A stretch of 64,000 nt of DNA from Ichthyophthirius multifiliis. Taxonomy: Eukaryota > Ciliophora > Oligohymenophorea > Hymenostomatida. Location: positions 34,939 to 98,938 of the forward strand of contig NW_004086313.1 in assembly GCF_000220395.1 (NCBI RefSeq). The letters run 5' to 3'. This document shows, piece after piece, positions 49,565 to 61,105 of the stretch. The position numbers were made by a program, and so were the translations under genes. The notes beneath the pieces were generated by a model that was not told the DNA's origin, ran no database searches, and saw only the letters and a list, made by a program, of their open reading frames with translations. Numbering within the stretch: the stretch's first letter is position 1; each line of letters begins with the position of its first letter.

Positions 49565-50911
49565 TCAAATTAAATATCTTTTATAATCAGCTTTTTCCAT
49601 ATATTATTTAAGTTTTTTTTCTATAAATTATTAATCAATAACAATGTCTTTATTTTCTAAATAAGGCGCATCAAATGATATTTATTCTAAACATTTTTCT
49701 ATTAGTTCATGTAATCTTCTAGCTCCAATATCTTCATAGGACAAATTTGCTTATTCAGCTAATTCAGCCATTTTTAAAATTGCATTATCTTTGATATTAA
49801 CATTAACTCCTTCTTATTTAAGTAATTCTTTTTATTACATAAGTACATTATATTTCGGATATTTAAGGATTTTATAAAATTCACTTTTTTTTAACTATTA
49901 AAGTTCCACTCTAATAGGTAATCTTCCTAATAATTCAGGGATTAAATCGGAAGGTTTATTCATACTGAAAGACCCAGCTGCAATAAATAATATATGATCA
50001 GTTTTGACATCTCCCCATTTAGTATTTACAATTGTTCCTTCAATTAAAGGTAATAAATCTCTCTATACACCATCTTAAGAGGGCGATTTTTGTGAATTTA
50101 TTGTATTTTCGTTAGTTGCAATTTTATCTATTTCATCTATGAAAACAATTCCTTCTTCTTCTACTTATTTAAGTGCATTTTTTTCATAGTTTACGGCTTA
50201 ATAAAGGGATTCTTCGTAGGTTTGGAGAAGTTATTATTTAGCATCTTTTAATTTTAAACGAGTAATTAAGTTTTTGGGATTCAAACCAGGTTTAAAGGAC
50301 TTTAAATAATCAATAAATTCCATAATTGAATCAAAATCATTTTTTTCGTATAAATTTGGAGGAATTTCAATTGTAATTCTACGATCATTCATTGCTCCAT
50401 TTCTTATATCGCCTTTTTTTTTATTTATGATTTATTCATTTGAAAAATTTGGGCCTAATAAACTTTCAACTAATTAATTAATTACTATTTCTTCAATTTC
50501 TTTTCGAGCCAAATCAACTTATTTTTTATGGTTAACTTTCGCGTTTCTTACTGCTGTACGGACTAGATCTTATATTATTTATTCAACGTCTTTCCCATGA
50601 TAACCGATCTCAGTGTATTTTGTAGCTTCTACTTTTACAAATGGGGCGTCTGTTAATTAGGCTAAACGACGGGCTATTTCTGTTTTACCAGATCCTGTGG
50701 GACCGATCATTAGTATGTTTTTTGGACATACTTCCTTTTTTAAATCTTCGGGAAGACCTTGACGACGCCAACGATTTCGGTAGGCAATTGCGACTGCTCT
50801 TTTTGCTTATTTCTAGCCGATTATGTATTCGCTTAGGTAGTCAACTACCTCTTTAGGAGTCATTGATTGTTTTTTTTGGCAGAATTTAAAAATGGATTTG
50901 TAAAATAACAT
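49565..50911 (-). CDS. hslU: HslU/ClpY AAA+ unfoldase, probably mitochondrial
   Basis: Single-exon 448-aa AAA+ ATPase, almost exactly the bacterial HslU length. [16 protein letters not shown] looks like a short mitochondrial presequence. Then [17 protein letters not shown], Walker [18 protein letters not shown], pore loop [17 protein letters not shown] (GYxG), insertion (I) domain with [14 protein letters not shown], Walker [34 protein letters not shown] and sensor 2 [13 protein letters not shown]. It ends ADYKRYLI, the hydrophobic tail that docks into HslV. HslU unfolds substrates for the HslV peptidase. In eukaryotes HslUV is known from mitochondria of some protists. TAA/TAG glutamine codons and the A/T setting show this is a ciliate gene, not bacterial contamination. 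Somewhat higher GC than its neighbours. Confidence 0.97.
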
Positions 50912-51104
50912 TTTTATTATTTTGGTTTTTTTTTTTTTTTTTTTTTTTTGATGAAATTGCTTTTTATATATTTTTAACTTTTTTTTTATTTTTAAATATC
51001 TTTTTTTTTTTATTATTATTATTTATTTGTTCCTTTTTTTTTAGATTTATATCATTGTTCGTTTTTTTGTATTTTTTTTTTTATATTTATTTTAATATAT
51101 TATA

Positions 51105-51530
51105 AAAGTTTTATTTTTATAATATCTCCTTATCCAACCATATTCATAGTAATAATAGCGAAATAAGTAGAATAAATATATTTAATATAGAAAGATTTAA
51201 CTAATAAATGAATCGCATTTTTATATTTAATTAATATCATTAGAGCCTGTGTAAACCAAGTTAGCAAATATAAATAATCAAATAAATCAATTTTACAAAT
51301 TAAAATATATTTAGAAGCTTTTATTAAGTTAGGAAATGATATTCCATTTTATTCAATATGATTTCCATTTTTTTTTTTTGTTAAATATAATAATAATATG
51401 AATGAAAAACAATTATTGCCTATTTATCCGAAAATTGACTGTAAATTTAATTATAGACTTCAAAGAATTGGGCAGAGCCTCATACTTTATAGTAGCCAGT
51501 ATTTATTCATATAAAAATTCTAAAAGACAA
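51105..51530 (-). pseudogene. Broken voltage-gated potassium-channel fragment (S4-S5 and pore)
   Basis: Two reading frames of one gene appear back to back on the minus strand. Frame 1 (51530 to about 51250) gives ALPNSLKSIIKFTVNFRINR, then EYHFLTQQKLLNIFQFVKLI and YLIIYICQLG, resembling the S4-S5 part of ciliate K+ channels. Frame 2 (to about 51105) gives FYIKYIYSTYFAIITMNMVG followed by QGDI, the pore helix and selectivity filter. The filter reads VGQGDI where VGYGDI is expected, the Q being a TAA codon one base from TAT. The sixth helix and cytoplasmic part are missing; after the filter the sequence becomes poly-A-like. Frameshift, altered filter and truncation together indicate a relic rather than a working channel. 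Confidence 0.65.
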
Positions 51531-51703
51531 AAATATCAATTGAATATTTTTCTTAATATTTTCTTTTATTTTATAATATAATTGGTATTTTTAAAATTAT
51601 ATAACTTGAAAAATTAAAAATTTATTAAAGAAATTTGCTTTAATTTACAAAAATAAAATACTATTAATTTCAGTATATTATTTATCAAATATTATTAAAT
51701 TTT

Positions 51704-51742
<39 letters not shown>

Positions 51743-52209
51743 AATAAATAAATAAAAATTGTATAGAAAATTTTTTATAATATTATCAATAATTGAAAAT
51801 ATAATTTTTATTAGCTTTCTTTACAAATATATTGAAATTACAATTTATTTAATTTTAAATGTTTTATGAGATTAATATATAATAAAAAATATATACTATT
51901 AAATAATATGAAGAATTTATAAAATTGAATTAATTTAAAATTATTTTAATGCTTTATTTAAAATGTAAAAGTAAATATTTTAATTTTATCATTAAAATAA
52001 ATTTTATATTTATTAAATTATTTAGTATCCAATTTTTTTGTCTCCCTATTTATTTTAATTATATTAATATTTATTAATAAATATTATGTGTTTACCTTTT
52101 TTTATTATAAAATAATAATATATTAATCTTTTTTATTAAAGCTTTATTTTATATCGATTTTTATTTAAAATAATATATTATTTTCATCAATCATTTTTAA
52201 AATTATCTA
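51531..52209. other. Intergenic AT-rich stretch
   Basis: A/T-only DNA with a (TA)n run at about 51710-51740. No gene seen; further channel remnants were looked for by eye and not found. Confidence 0.45.
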
Positions 52210-53576
52210 TCAATAAAATAAAAAATGTTAATATTATTTTATTTAAAATAAAAATACTTTAAAATAGTCTTCTTTTAATTATATTTATTATACATGTAAG
52301 TTATTTTCTAATTAATATAATATTTACTATATTATATTCAATATATTATCTTAATATTCAAATTATAAGTCAATTAACGAAATATACTCTGAACTGTATT
52401 ATTAGAATTGTCTATTATTTAAGAGATATGATTACTAATTAATTTATTTATTTTATTAATTTTAAGACCTTACATTTATTTTTTTATATAATATTGATTA
52501 TTATTTTTTTTCATATCCCAAACTATTTTCATTACAATTATTTTGGGATTATTTTATCTATCTTATTTATTAGATTTTGCTTCTCATATATTACTTCACT
52601 TCGTTTTAATTTATTTCTTCTTTTAACCATTCATGGGAAAATATTTCAGAAAGTGAAATTCTTTATAAAGGATTTTTCAAAAGCATGCTTTAAATAAGTT
52701 ATTATGCTTAATTTGAAATTTAATTATTTATATTTTTTTCCCAATATTAATTTAAAATATCGTCTTTATATATTTTAGTATTCACAAAAGGATACTTTCC
52801 TTCAAGCATTGCAAATAATATTACTCCAGCAGAAAAAATATCTATTTATTAACCATTGTATATTTTATTCTCAATCATTTAAGTTATTTCTGGGGCTGAA
52901 AATTAAGTGATTGAGTTTGATATGTAAAGATTTTTATCTTATGTACTTTTTGTGTGCGCTAAATCACATATTTTTATATCGAAATTTTCATCCAATAATA
53001 AACTGTCTGTTTTTAAATTTCTATGGTATAATTCCAATTTATAATGTAAATAAGAGAGACCTTTTTTTATTAAAATAATATTTATTAAATTTTATAGAAT
53101 TAAACCTTAAATTAATTGTTTAAAATAATATTTAGCAACTTTTTCTTCTAGAGGACCTTAAAAATATAATATTTCATTAAAATTTCCATATGGACAATAT
53201 TCAATTACTATTGCATTTATTTATATAGATTAAATGTTTTAATTAATCATTTTTACTAAAGTTCCCTTTTTTATACATTCATAAAATTTTATTATCGAAT
53301 TACTATTTGCATTTTCTAATTATTAGGCTTCATTTTCAAAATTTTGTATTTAATTATTATTGAATAACTTAATTGCGAATTTCTAATTTGTATTTATATT
53401 TGTACACAAGTAAATTCTAAAAATTATAAATTTATTTTAATTTATATACATTTAATTAAATATTTATAACTTAATTTAATTTATATATATATATATTACT
53501 TCGAGGTAAGACTAATGGATATCTTTTTTCTAAGAATATATTTGTCGTTAATTATTTTTTAGTTGTTTTATTACAT
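52210..53576 (-). CDS. Catalytically dead-looking protein kinase homologue (pseudokinase)
   Basis: Kinase fold clear from start to end, but key residues are missing. The start MQQNNQKIINDKYILRKKI is followed by ISISLTSK|IYLC where the glycine-rich loop should be; no glycine is left. The lysine is kept (NQKFAIKLFN). Then AIVIEYCPYGNFNEIL, YYFKQLIQGL and YLHYKLELYHRNLKTDSLLL: HRD is HRN and the metal-binding Asn is Ser. DFG is CDLAH. APE (FSAPEITQM), DIFSAGVILFAMLEGKYPF and LLKNPLQRISLSEIFSHEWL are normal. A Gln-rich tail of about 150 aa ends at TGA 52210. Short introns near 53085, 53420-53500 and in the activation segment. The frame is intact, so it is probably a real regulatory pseudokinase. 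Confidence 0.85.
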
Positions 53577-54315
53577 TAATTTATTTAGTTTTTTTTTAGT
53601 TTATGATAAATTAATTTTTATTATTATATACTTTTATTTTTATTTTTATTTTTATTTTAATTTTAATTTTATGTTTTTTTTTTTTTTTTTTTTTTGATTA
53701 AGGATAATTTGTTATTTATTTATTTTTAGTTTAGGTTGTTTGATACTAATACAAGCAGCTAGGTCTTTTTTTTTTATCGATTCAGGCTTTTTATATATTA
53801 TTTAAAAGGAAAATTGAAAATAAAGTCTTTATAGGTAATTTAAATCAAATAAGTCTTAATATATAATTATATAGATATAATTAATATATAAATAAATTTT
53901 ATTAATCCTTAAAAATTTTAATCTATATTATTTAGCTTCATTTTATAAATATAGAAAATTTATAATTGATGACATAAATAAAAAAAAAAATATATATTTT
54001 AAAAATAAAAAAAATTATATTTACAAAATATATATAAAAAAAAAAATATAAATGTTAAATAATATTATAAAAATCCAAAAACATTTTAATTTATTTTTTT
54101 CAATGAAGAATTAATACTACTATTTTTCTTGTAAATATCTTTTTTTATTTATAAATTCATATTATATAAATTTATTTAGCTTATAATATTAAATATATTT
54201 TTTTTTTATTACAAGTAAAAAAAAATATTTTTCTTTTTATTTTTGATTTTAAATATTTATAATATTTTTTTTTTCACTTATTTAATTTTATACCTTTTAC
54301 AATATAAATATAAAA
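53577..54315. other. Intergenic stretch between divergent genes
   Basis: Includes a T22 run at 53674-53695 and AAATA/TTTTA tandem patches near 53630-53660. No gene recognised. Promoters for the pseudokinase (minus) and tRNA synthetase (plus) are expected here. Confidence 0.5.
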
Positions 54316-56109
54316 ATGTCTGAATTTGAAGCAAACAAATAAAAATAAATTGATGAAACTTAGCAAAAAGTTGAGAATATTTAGAAAATATAATAATAAA
54401 ATGAAGATGGTTAAAACAATGATGATGAGACTAAATAAGAAGATGAAATAACATAAACTAATAATTAAGTAAAATTAAAATAAAATAAATTCTCAAATAT
54501 AAATTATGTAAAAGTATACAGAATCTTCTAAAGTAAATCCCTATGAAGTAGGAGAAAACGGTAAAATAAAAAATAATAATTTGCAAATATTTTTAAAAAA
54601 ATATCAATTGATAAGTTGATTATGATAAATTAATAAGTGAATTCGGATGTTAAAAAATATAATAAGAAATGATTGATAAGTAAAATAACTAAATAATAAA
54701 TAGTTTAATAAAAATAATATAAAAAATTATAGGATTGAAAGATTAACAGGAAAAAAATGTCATCATTTCTTAAGAAGAGGTATTTTCTTTTCTCATAGAG
54801 ATTTAGATATAATTCTTAATAAATATGAAAGAGGAGTTCCTTTTTATTTATATACTGGAAGGGGTATTATCACCAAACAAAACAAAAACAATTTTTTTTT
54901 TTTTTTTTTTTAACAAAAATAAAAAAGGACCTTCATCTGAATCTATGCATTTAGGACATTTAATGCCTTTTTTATTTACAAAATACTTATAAGAGGCATT
55001 TAATGTACCTTTAGTTATTTAATTAACTGATGATGAGAAATTTTTCCATAAAGGAGATTTTTCTTTAGAAGTATATTTTAATTAAAATAAAATAAAATAA
55101 AAATAAAAATAAAATAAATAGAAATATTAAAAATTAGCAATTGAAAATGCCAAAGATATAATAGCATGTGGATTTAATTTAGATTAAACTTTTATTTTTA
55201 GAGATACAGATTATATGGGATAAATGTATCCAAATGTTTGCAAAATATAGAAGGCAATAACATATAATTAAGTATTAAAATAAAAAAAATAAAAAATTTA
55301 TATATATAAAAAAAAAAAAGTTAAAAGGTATTTTTGGAGTCTCTCCAAGTGATAATTGTGGAAAATTCGCTTATCCAGCAGTTTAGGCAGCTCCTTCTTT
55401 ATCGACTTCTTTTCCTCATATATTTGGGAAAAGAAACGTATTATGTTTAATTCCTTAAGGAATAGATTAAGATCCTTATTTCAGAATGACAAGAGATGTT
55501 TAATATAAATTAAAAGTACCGAAATGTTGTTGTATACATAGTAAGTTCTTCCCTGCTTTGTAAGGATTTTAGACTAAAATGGGTTCTAGTAATCCTAATA
55601 GTGCTATTTTTTTAACTGATACTCCTAAGTAAATTGCTGATAAAATAAATAAGTATGCTTTTAGTGGAGGTAGAGCTACAAAAGAAGAATAGGAAAAATT
55701 AGGAGCAGATTTAAATGTAGATATACCTTACCATTATTTAAGGTTCTTTATGGAAGATGATGAAAGATTGGAATAAATTAGGATTGATTATGGAACTGGA
55801 AAAATGCTAAGTTCGAAAGTTAAGTAAGAGCTTATTAAAATTCTCACTGATCTTGTTTTATCACATTAGGTTTTTTTCTTTTTTTTATTTTTATATTATA
55901 TTTTATATTAGGTAAGTAGAAAAAATGTTACTGATGAAATTGTTTATAATTATATGAAAGTTAGACCTATTAATGTTAATATTCCTCCAACATTAATTAA
56001 TGATCCTTTACCTGAAGACACGACAAACAATTAAATTTAAAAAGGTACTTAATAAAAAAATAAAAAAGATTAAGAAAAAGACAAAGTAAAAAATAATTAA
56101 GAAAAGTGA
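54316..56109 (+). CDS. WARS: Cytosolic tryptophanyl-tRNA synthetase
   Basis: Charges tRNA-Trp. An acidic Gln-rich leader ([17 protein letters not shown]) is followed, after an intron, by [15 protein letters not shown] and [20 protein letters not shown]. Class I core: [36 protein letters not shown] (HIGH motif as HLGH, spliced at about 54865-54930), [62 protein letters not shown], then [18 protein letters not shown], the KMSKS-loop equivalent. The C-terminal end carries the anticodon-binding helical region ([18 protein letters not shown]) and a Lys-rich tail to TGA 56109. Six or so introns of 40-80 nt. Eukaryotic/archaeal-type enzyme, clearly cytosolic. Confidence 0.95.
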
Positions 56110-56352
56110 ATATTTTTTTATTTTCTTTTATTATTATATTGATTAATATTATTTTATTTTTAATTTTTTATATTAAATAAAATAAAAATCTAATGAAGAA
56201 AATTAATTTTCTTAAAAGATAAATAATTATTATTTATAAATATATTTTTCTAATACATAAATAGAGTTGGATAATAAAAAATAATTATATAATATTTTTA
56301 TTTTTATTTCAAATAAAATACAAATTTAATTAAAATAAATTAAAAATTAAAT

Positions 56353-56673
56353 ATGAAATAAATAAAAAATATATTTAAAACTATTAAAACAATATACAAT
56401 TCATAAAAATATAATGAGAATTTAAATATAAATATTTAGAATCAAGAAAATAATAAATATAAAGATAATAGTGATTATTTTGAAAAAAGAATAGACAATT
56501 TAGCTGACTTTTTATATTTTGGAGAAAAAGAAAATAATGAAGAAAAAAAATTATAGAATGAAAAATAAAATAAAATAAAAATTTTAAATAATTATCTAAA
56601 ATAAGAAGAATATGAAAATTAATAAAGATTAAAAAATTTACATATAGATCCTATTACTTTATAAAGAAAAAAA

Positions 56674-56725
<52 letters not shown>

Positions 56726-56960
56726 CATCATCAAATATAAAATAAAAAGATAATTTAAGCGAAAAAGAAAATTAGAATATTGCAAAAGTAAATAAAATAT
56801 ATTTTTTTTTGCATTTTTAAAATATTAGATAACAAATGATTAAAAAATCTAACTTTATAATTTAGGATTTAATTTAGAATAAATTAATTTGTTAAATTAT
56901 TAGGAAGCTGATTTATTAATAAAAAAATAAAGTTAAAAAAAAATATTTTTTAGAAATTGA
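56353..56960 (+). CDS. Uncharacterised protein with poly-Gln tract
   Basis: Two exons. MKQIKNIFKTIKTIYNSQKY is basic and amphipathic, possibly a mitochondrial leader. It is followed by a charged stretch (DYFEKRIDNLADFLYFGEKE) and LKNLHIDPITLQRKK. Then comes an uninterrupted run of TAA codons at about 56677-56723, read as roughly 16 Gln. An intron at about 56790-56828 leads to the C-terminal exon ITNDQKIQLYNLGFNLEQIN, LLNYQEADLLIKKQ, TGA 56960. The C-terminal LGF-helix pattern hints at a small UBA-like helical bundle, by eye only. Function unknown. It lies 243 nt downstream of the tRNA synthetase on the same strand. Confidence 0.6.
56677..56723 (+). repeat. (TAA)n trinucleotide run, poly-Gln coding
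   Basis: About 16 tandem TAA triplets in frame, read as glutamine in this code, inside the 56353-56960 gene. Confidence 0.85.
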
Positions 56961-57276
56961 TAAAAATAATTTTTTAATAGATTATATTTATTTATTTTTT
57001 TAAACAAAAATTAATAATTTTTTTAAAAAATATAATTTTTTATATAATTCTAAATAATAAATAATTTTTTTTTTTATAAAAAATAAAAATTTATAATAAT
57101 TATATAATTTTTTAAAAATTTTTAGTAAAATATATATAATTTGAATTTAATATAATATAATTATTTAATTAAATTAAGAAAATTTTATTTTCAAAATATT
57201 TTAAAAAATTTATAATTAAATTATTTTTTAATTTAATAAATTATAATATATTAAATTCTATTAGAATCTATGTTTT
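56961..57276. other. Intergenic stretch between convergent genes
   Basis: A/T-only DNA between the tails of two converging genes. No feature recognised. Confidence 0.45.
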
Positions 57277-57826
57277 TCATTTAGTAATATTTTCTAGAAT
57301 TCCAATATTTTTGTTGCATTAGTTATTATTAATTTGTTTAAAAATTTTTTATTCCTTATTATTAGTAAAATCACATTATTAAAAAATTATATTTTTTGTA
57401 GTCTTTTAAGTTTAACATCCTATTTAATTTTATCTTCTTTATAATATTGGAGAATTTTATATTGAAGAAGTTATCATTTAAGTAGAAAATTTATTTGAAA
57501 AAATTATAGCATTTGTATTTTCATTTCTAGGTGTAACATCTTCTTCTTCATTATATTATTGACTATTTTTTTTTTTTGTGTTATTAAAATACTTATTAAC
57601 GTTTATTCTCAAAATATTCATATTGTTTTTATAAAGGACATATTATTTTAAGTTTTTAATTATCTAACCATTAATGAATTCTTTTTTCTAATTTGTTTCT
57701 ATTATCTATAAATAATTCATTTTGAGAATTGTATAGTTATTATACTTCGTTTATTATGTTTTATTTAGGTGTAATTTTTTGAGGAGAATAATCATATTTT
57801 TCTTAAATTTCATTCAATTTAATCAT
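57277..57826 (-). CDS. Small uncharacterised protein, two exons
   Basis: Exon 1 from MIKLNEIQEKYDYSPQKITP to KRIHQWLDNQKLKIICPLQK and YEYFENK. Exon 2 contains EEEDVTPRNENTNAIIFSNK, CQTQKTTKNIIFQQCDF and ends CNKNIGILENITK at TGA 57277. The exons are in different frames. A 57-nt intron with GTTAAT donor and GAAG acceptor joins them (NK|QEDVTP); otherwise a slip in the A12 run near 57560 would be needed. About 150 aa, hydrophilic, with no membrane segment and no known domain. Function unknown. Confidence 0.6.
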
Positions 57827-59556
57827 TTTTTTATTTTTTTTCGAAAATAAATATTAGTATTTTTTTTTTTAAATAATAAAATTAAATAATATAAATATTA
57901 TTATTTTTAATTTTTATAAATAAAAATATAATATTTATATTATAAATTTTTTTTATCTTTTTTATACTTTTTAAAATTTTTTAATCTGAAATACCACAAA
58001 ATAATCAATTATATAAGAAATATCAAGTATATTTATAATAATTGATATTTTTTATTATATTTTGAAATAGATAAATTAAAAACAAGAACTTAATTGAAAA
58101 ATCATAACGAAATAAATCAATTTAATTATATATTAATTTAATATTTATATATTAATAATTATTCTAGAGTATAATTTTATTTTAAATCTATTTAATCAAC
58201 ATAAATAATAAATTGGCTAACTTTATAGATATATTTTTTAATTATATTAAAAAAAAATATTTTTACTCAATTTTAATTATTAATTTTAAAATAAATAAAG
58301 ATATTAAATATATATAAAAAAAATATATAATTATTTTTAAAGTCCAAAATTTATATTTTATAATAGAGACTATAGATTAATCAAAAAACAATACCTTATT
58401 ATAAATATTATTATTTATTTTAGATCAAATTTATTAAAAATATATAACAAAATTAATTTAAGAAAAAAAAAAAATCTAAATAACATTAAAAATTCAAGTT
58501 ATAAAAATATTAAATATAATAGTTTAATTAGAATATTTTTTATTTAAATAATTATTTTTTATATAAAATTATACATTAAATTTAAATATTTATATATTGT
58601 ATTTGGAATTATTAAATTTAGTTTATATTTTCATTAAATTAAATAATATCTTAATTAATATTAATTTTAAATAAATATATTTATCAAATAATAAATATAT
58701 CTATTTATCGGATCATAAATATTTTTATATTCCTCATTTTTCTTAATTAAATAAATATAAAATTTTTATTTTTAATATAAATAATTATAATATAATTATA
58801 AAGTAAAATTAATCATGATTTTTTTTTTTTTTTTTAATATAATATATATTTTTTTTTATAATTTTATTTTGTAAAATAAATAATAAATATAGATTAATTT
58901 ATAGATATTAAAATAAATAAATAAAATAATGATGAATATAATAGAAATATATAAAAATAAATTATTAATTTATATTTTTAAATAAATTTAATAACAAAAT
59001 TTTATATTATATATAATATATAAATATAAAATATTAGTTTAATTTATTATAGAGAATCAATAAATACAATATATAATTAGATATTTAAATTTATTTATAA
59101 AGAATTTAAATGTTATTAATTTAATAAATTATTTATTAAATTTAATTAATCAATAATATTAAAAAAAAAAAAACTAATTATATTTAAAATAATTCATTTT
59201 ATATATATTAATTTATATATATATATAAATATAATTATAATATATAAATTAATATATATATAATATCTTTTATTTTATTTAATTTTCTATAATTTTTTAT
59301 TTAAATTGAAACAATTTATTTTTGTTAGAAATTTAAATAAATTTATAGTTTTTTATTTTCTAAATTATTTTTTAAAATTATATTTATTTAAAATAAAACA
59401 ATGTAATTATTTGATTTTAATATTTATTTATTATTTTTGAATATTATATTAATATTATTTCATTTAATATTATAAGTAAACTTTATTTTATAAATTTAAA
59501 ATATTTAGTTTTTTTGATATTTTCTTTAATTAATATATATACAAAAATTAATAATA
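57827..59556. other. Longest gene-free stretch, AT-only
   Basis: About 1.7 kb between divergently transcribed genes, with almost no G or C. Homopolymers and TA patches (59205-59265) but no ORF with coding character and no RNA gene. Nothing recognised beyond presumed promoters. Confidence 0.55.
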
Positions 59557-60263
59557 ATGAATTAAATAATTTTAATAGAAATATATAATACTGAATTATT
59601 AATTGATAATATATAAAACTTTTAACCTAATTTTGTTATATGTTATGATAATTAAATAAAAAATAGTAGTTTAATTTAATATAGAGACCCATATAATGCT
59701 ATATTTAATTAAATATTTGAATTTAATTATAAATAAGATTTAAATACAATTTTTTTCATATTCTTTCATAAGAATATCTAAGTAAAGTATTTATTTATTA
59801 AAAATAAATCATCTGTTTTATAAATTTATTTAATTTTAAAAAGATAGGGACATCAAATCTTCCTTTATTAAATATAAATGCATAATAATAAATAATAAAA
59901 AAACCAATTTTAGGAAACGATAAGGTAACAATAGGTTTTATATATTACAGATTTTAAATGAGAATTTTTAATTTTAACTAAAATCAGTTTGAATATAAAT
60001 AAAACTAAATAGATTTGTATGAACAAGAATAAAATATTTAAAGTAAAAATAATAAAAATATGAATTAAGAATATTTTTTAAAAAAATATAAAAAAGTGAG
60101 AAACTCATATATAAATGAAAAAAAAAATGAAAAAATAATAATTTTAGAATAATAAATATAAAATTAAATATAAAAAAACAATTTGATGAAAAAAAATATT
60201 GAGGAAGAAAAAATAAGAATAAAAATAAAAAAATAAAGTATTAATTAATATAAGTATATAAAC

Positions 60264-60307
<44 letters not shown>

Positions 60308-61078
60308 TTATAATATTTTATTTTATTTTTTTAAAAAAAAAGATTTGTTTGATAAAGAATAGATATTTAAAAATGATCTGATTTTAATCTAAGAATAATT
60401 AAATTAAGCAATAATTCAAAAACAATAAATTTAACAAAAAATAAATTAATTAAATAATTAAATCTAGGAAGAAAAAAGAGAAAATTCTAAACAGAAATTA
60501 ATAAAAAAAATACTTGAGAAATAAAAAAACGCGAAATAAATAAAACTTGACGAAAAATCTAATTAACTAATATATATAAAATAAAAAATGGATGAATAAA
60601 AAAAAATAGTTTAAATTTTGAGGATATAAATAATATAAATTAAAAATTTAAAATAAAAAAATTACAGATAAAAAATGAAATAGAATTCGAATAAATATCA
60701 AAATCTTTTTCATTTTTTAATTAAAAATAAAAACCTTAACAAGATTTAAATAAATTAGAATAAAAAAAGCACTATTATGAATTTTTCGAGTAGTTTTTAA
60801 ACGTATAAGACGAATATAATCATTTATTATAAATGGAATAGACTGTATAAGAAAAATTAAATAATTTATAAGAAATATTATATTAAGAAAATGAGCATAA
60901 TTACAATATAATAACAGAAAATAATGAATAATAATAAAAAAAATATAATTAAATCCTAAATAAAATTTGATTTAAATTAAAGAGAAAACATTTTTCTCCT
61001 TTAAAAAAAGATTCTTAAAATATCATAGAATTTAAGACTAATATACCTTAATTATTTGAATAATATTTATAATTTTGA
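59557..61078 (+). CDS. C2-domain-like plus coiled-coil protein
   Basis: The N-terminal about 130 aa look like a C2 domain: MNQIILIEIYNTELLIDNIQ, NAIFNQIFEFNYKQDLNTIF, then after an intron IGTSNLPLLNI and KVTIGFIYYRFQM. C2 domains bind membranes or act as docking modules; the calcium-binding aspartates are not evident. A long Gln/Lys/Glu coiled coil follows (EQLNQAIIQKQQIQQKINQL, ISKSFSFFNQKQKPQQDLNK, EYNHLLQMEQTVQEKLNNLQ). The first in-frame TGA is at 60968-60970; the same frame then stays open for 35 more codons (HFSPLKKDSQNIIEFKTN) to TGA 61078. C2 plus coiled coil recalls ciliary transition-zone proteins, but that is a guess. Introns near 59776-59840 and 60253-60342. Confidence 0.6.
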
Positions 61079-61105
61079 ATGTTTTTTTTTTTTTTTTTTT
61101 TTTTT

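Noticed and set aside
50641-50856. Plus-strand 71-aa standard-code ORF (GC-richer than surroundings)
   Set aside because: It is the antisense shadow of the HslU Walker A region on the minus strand.
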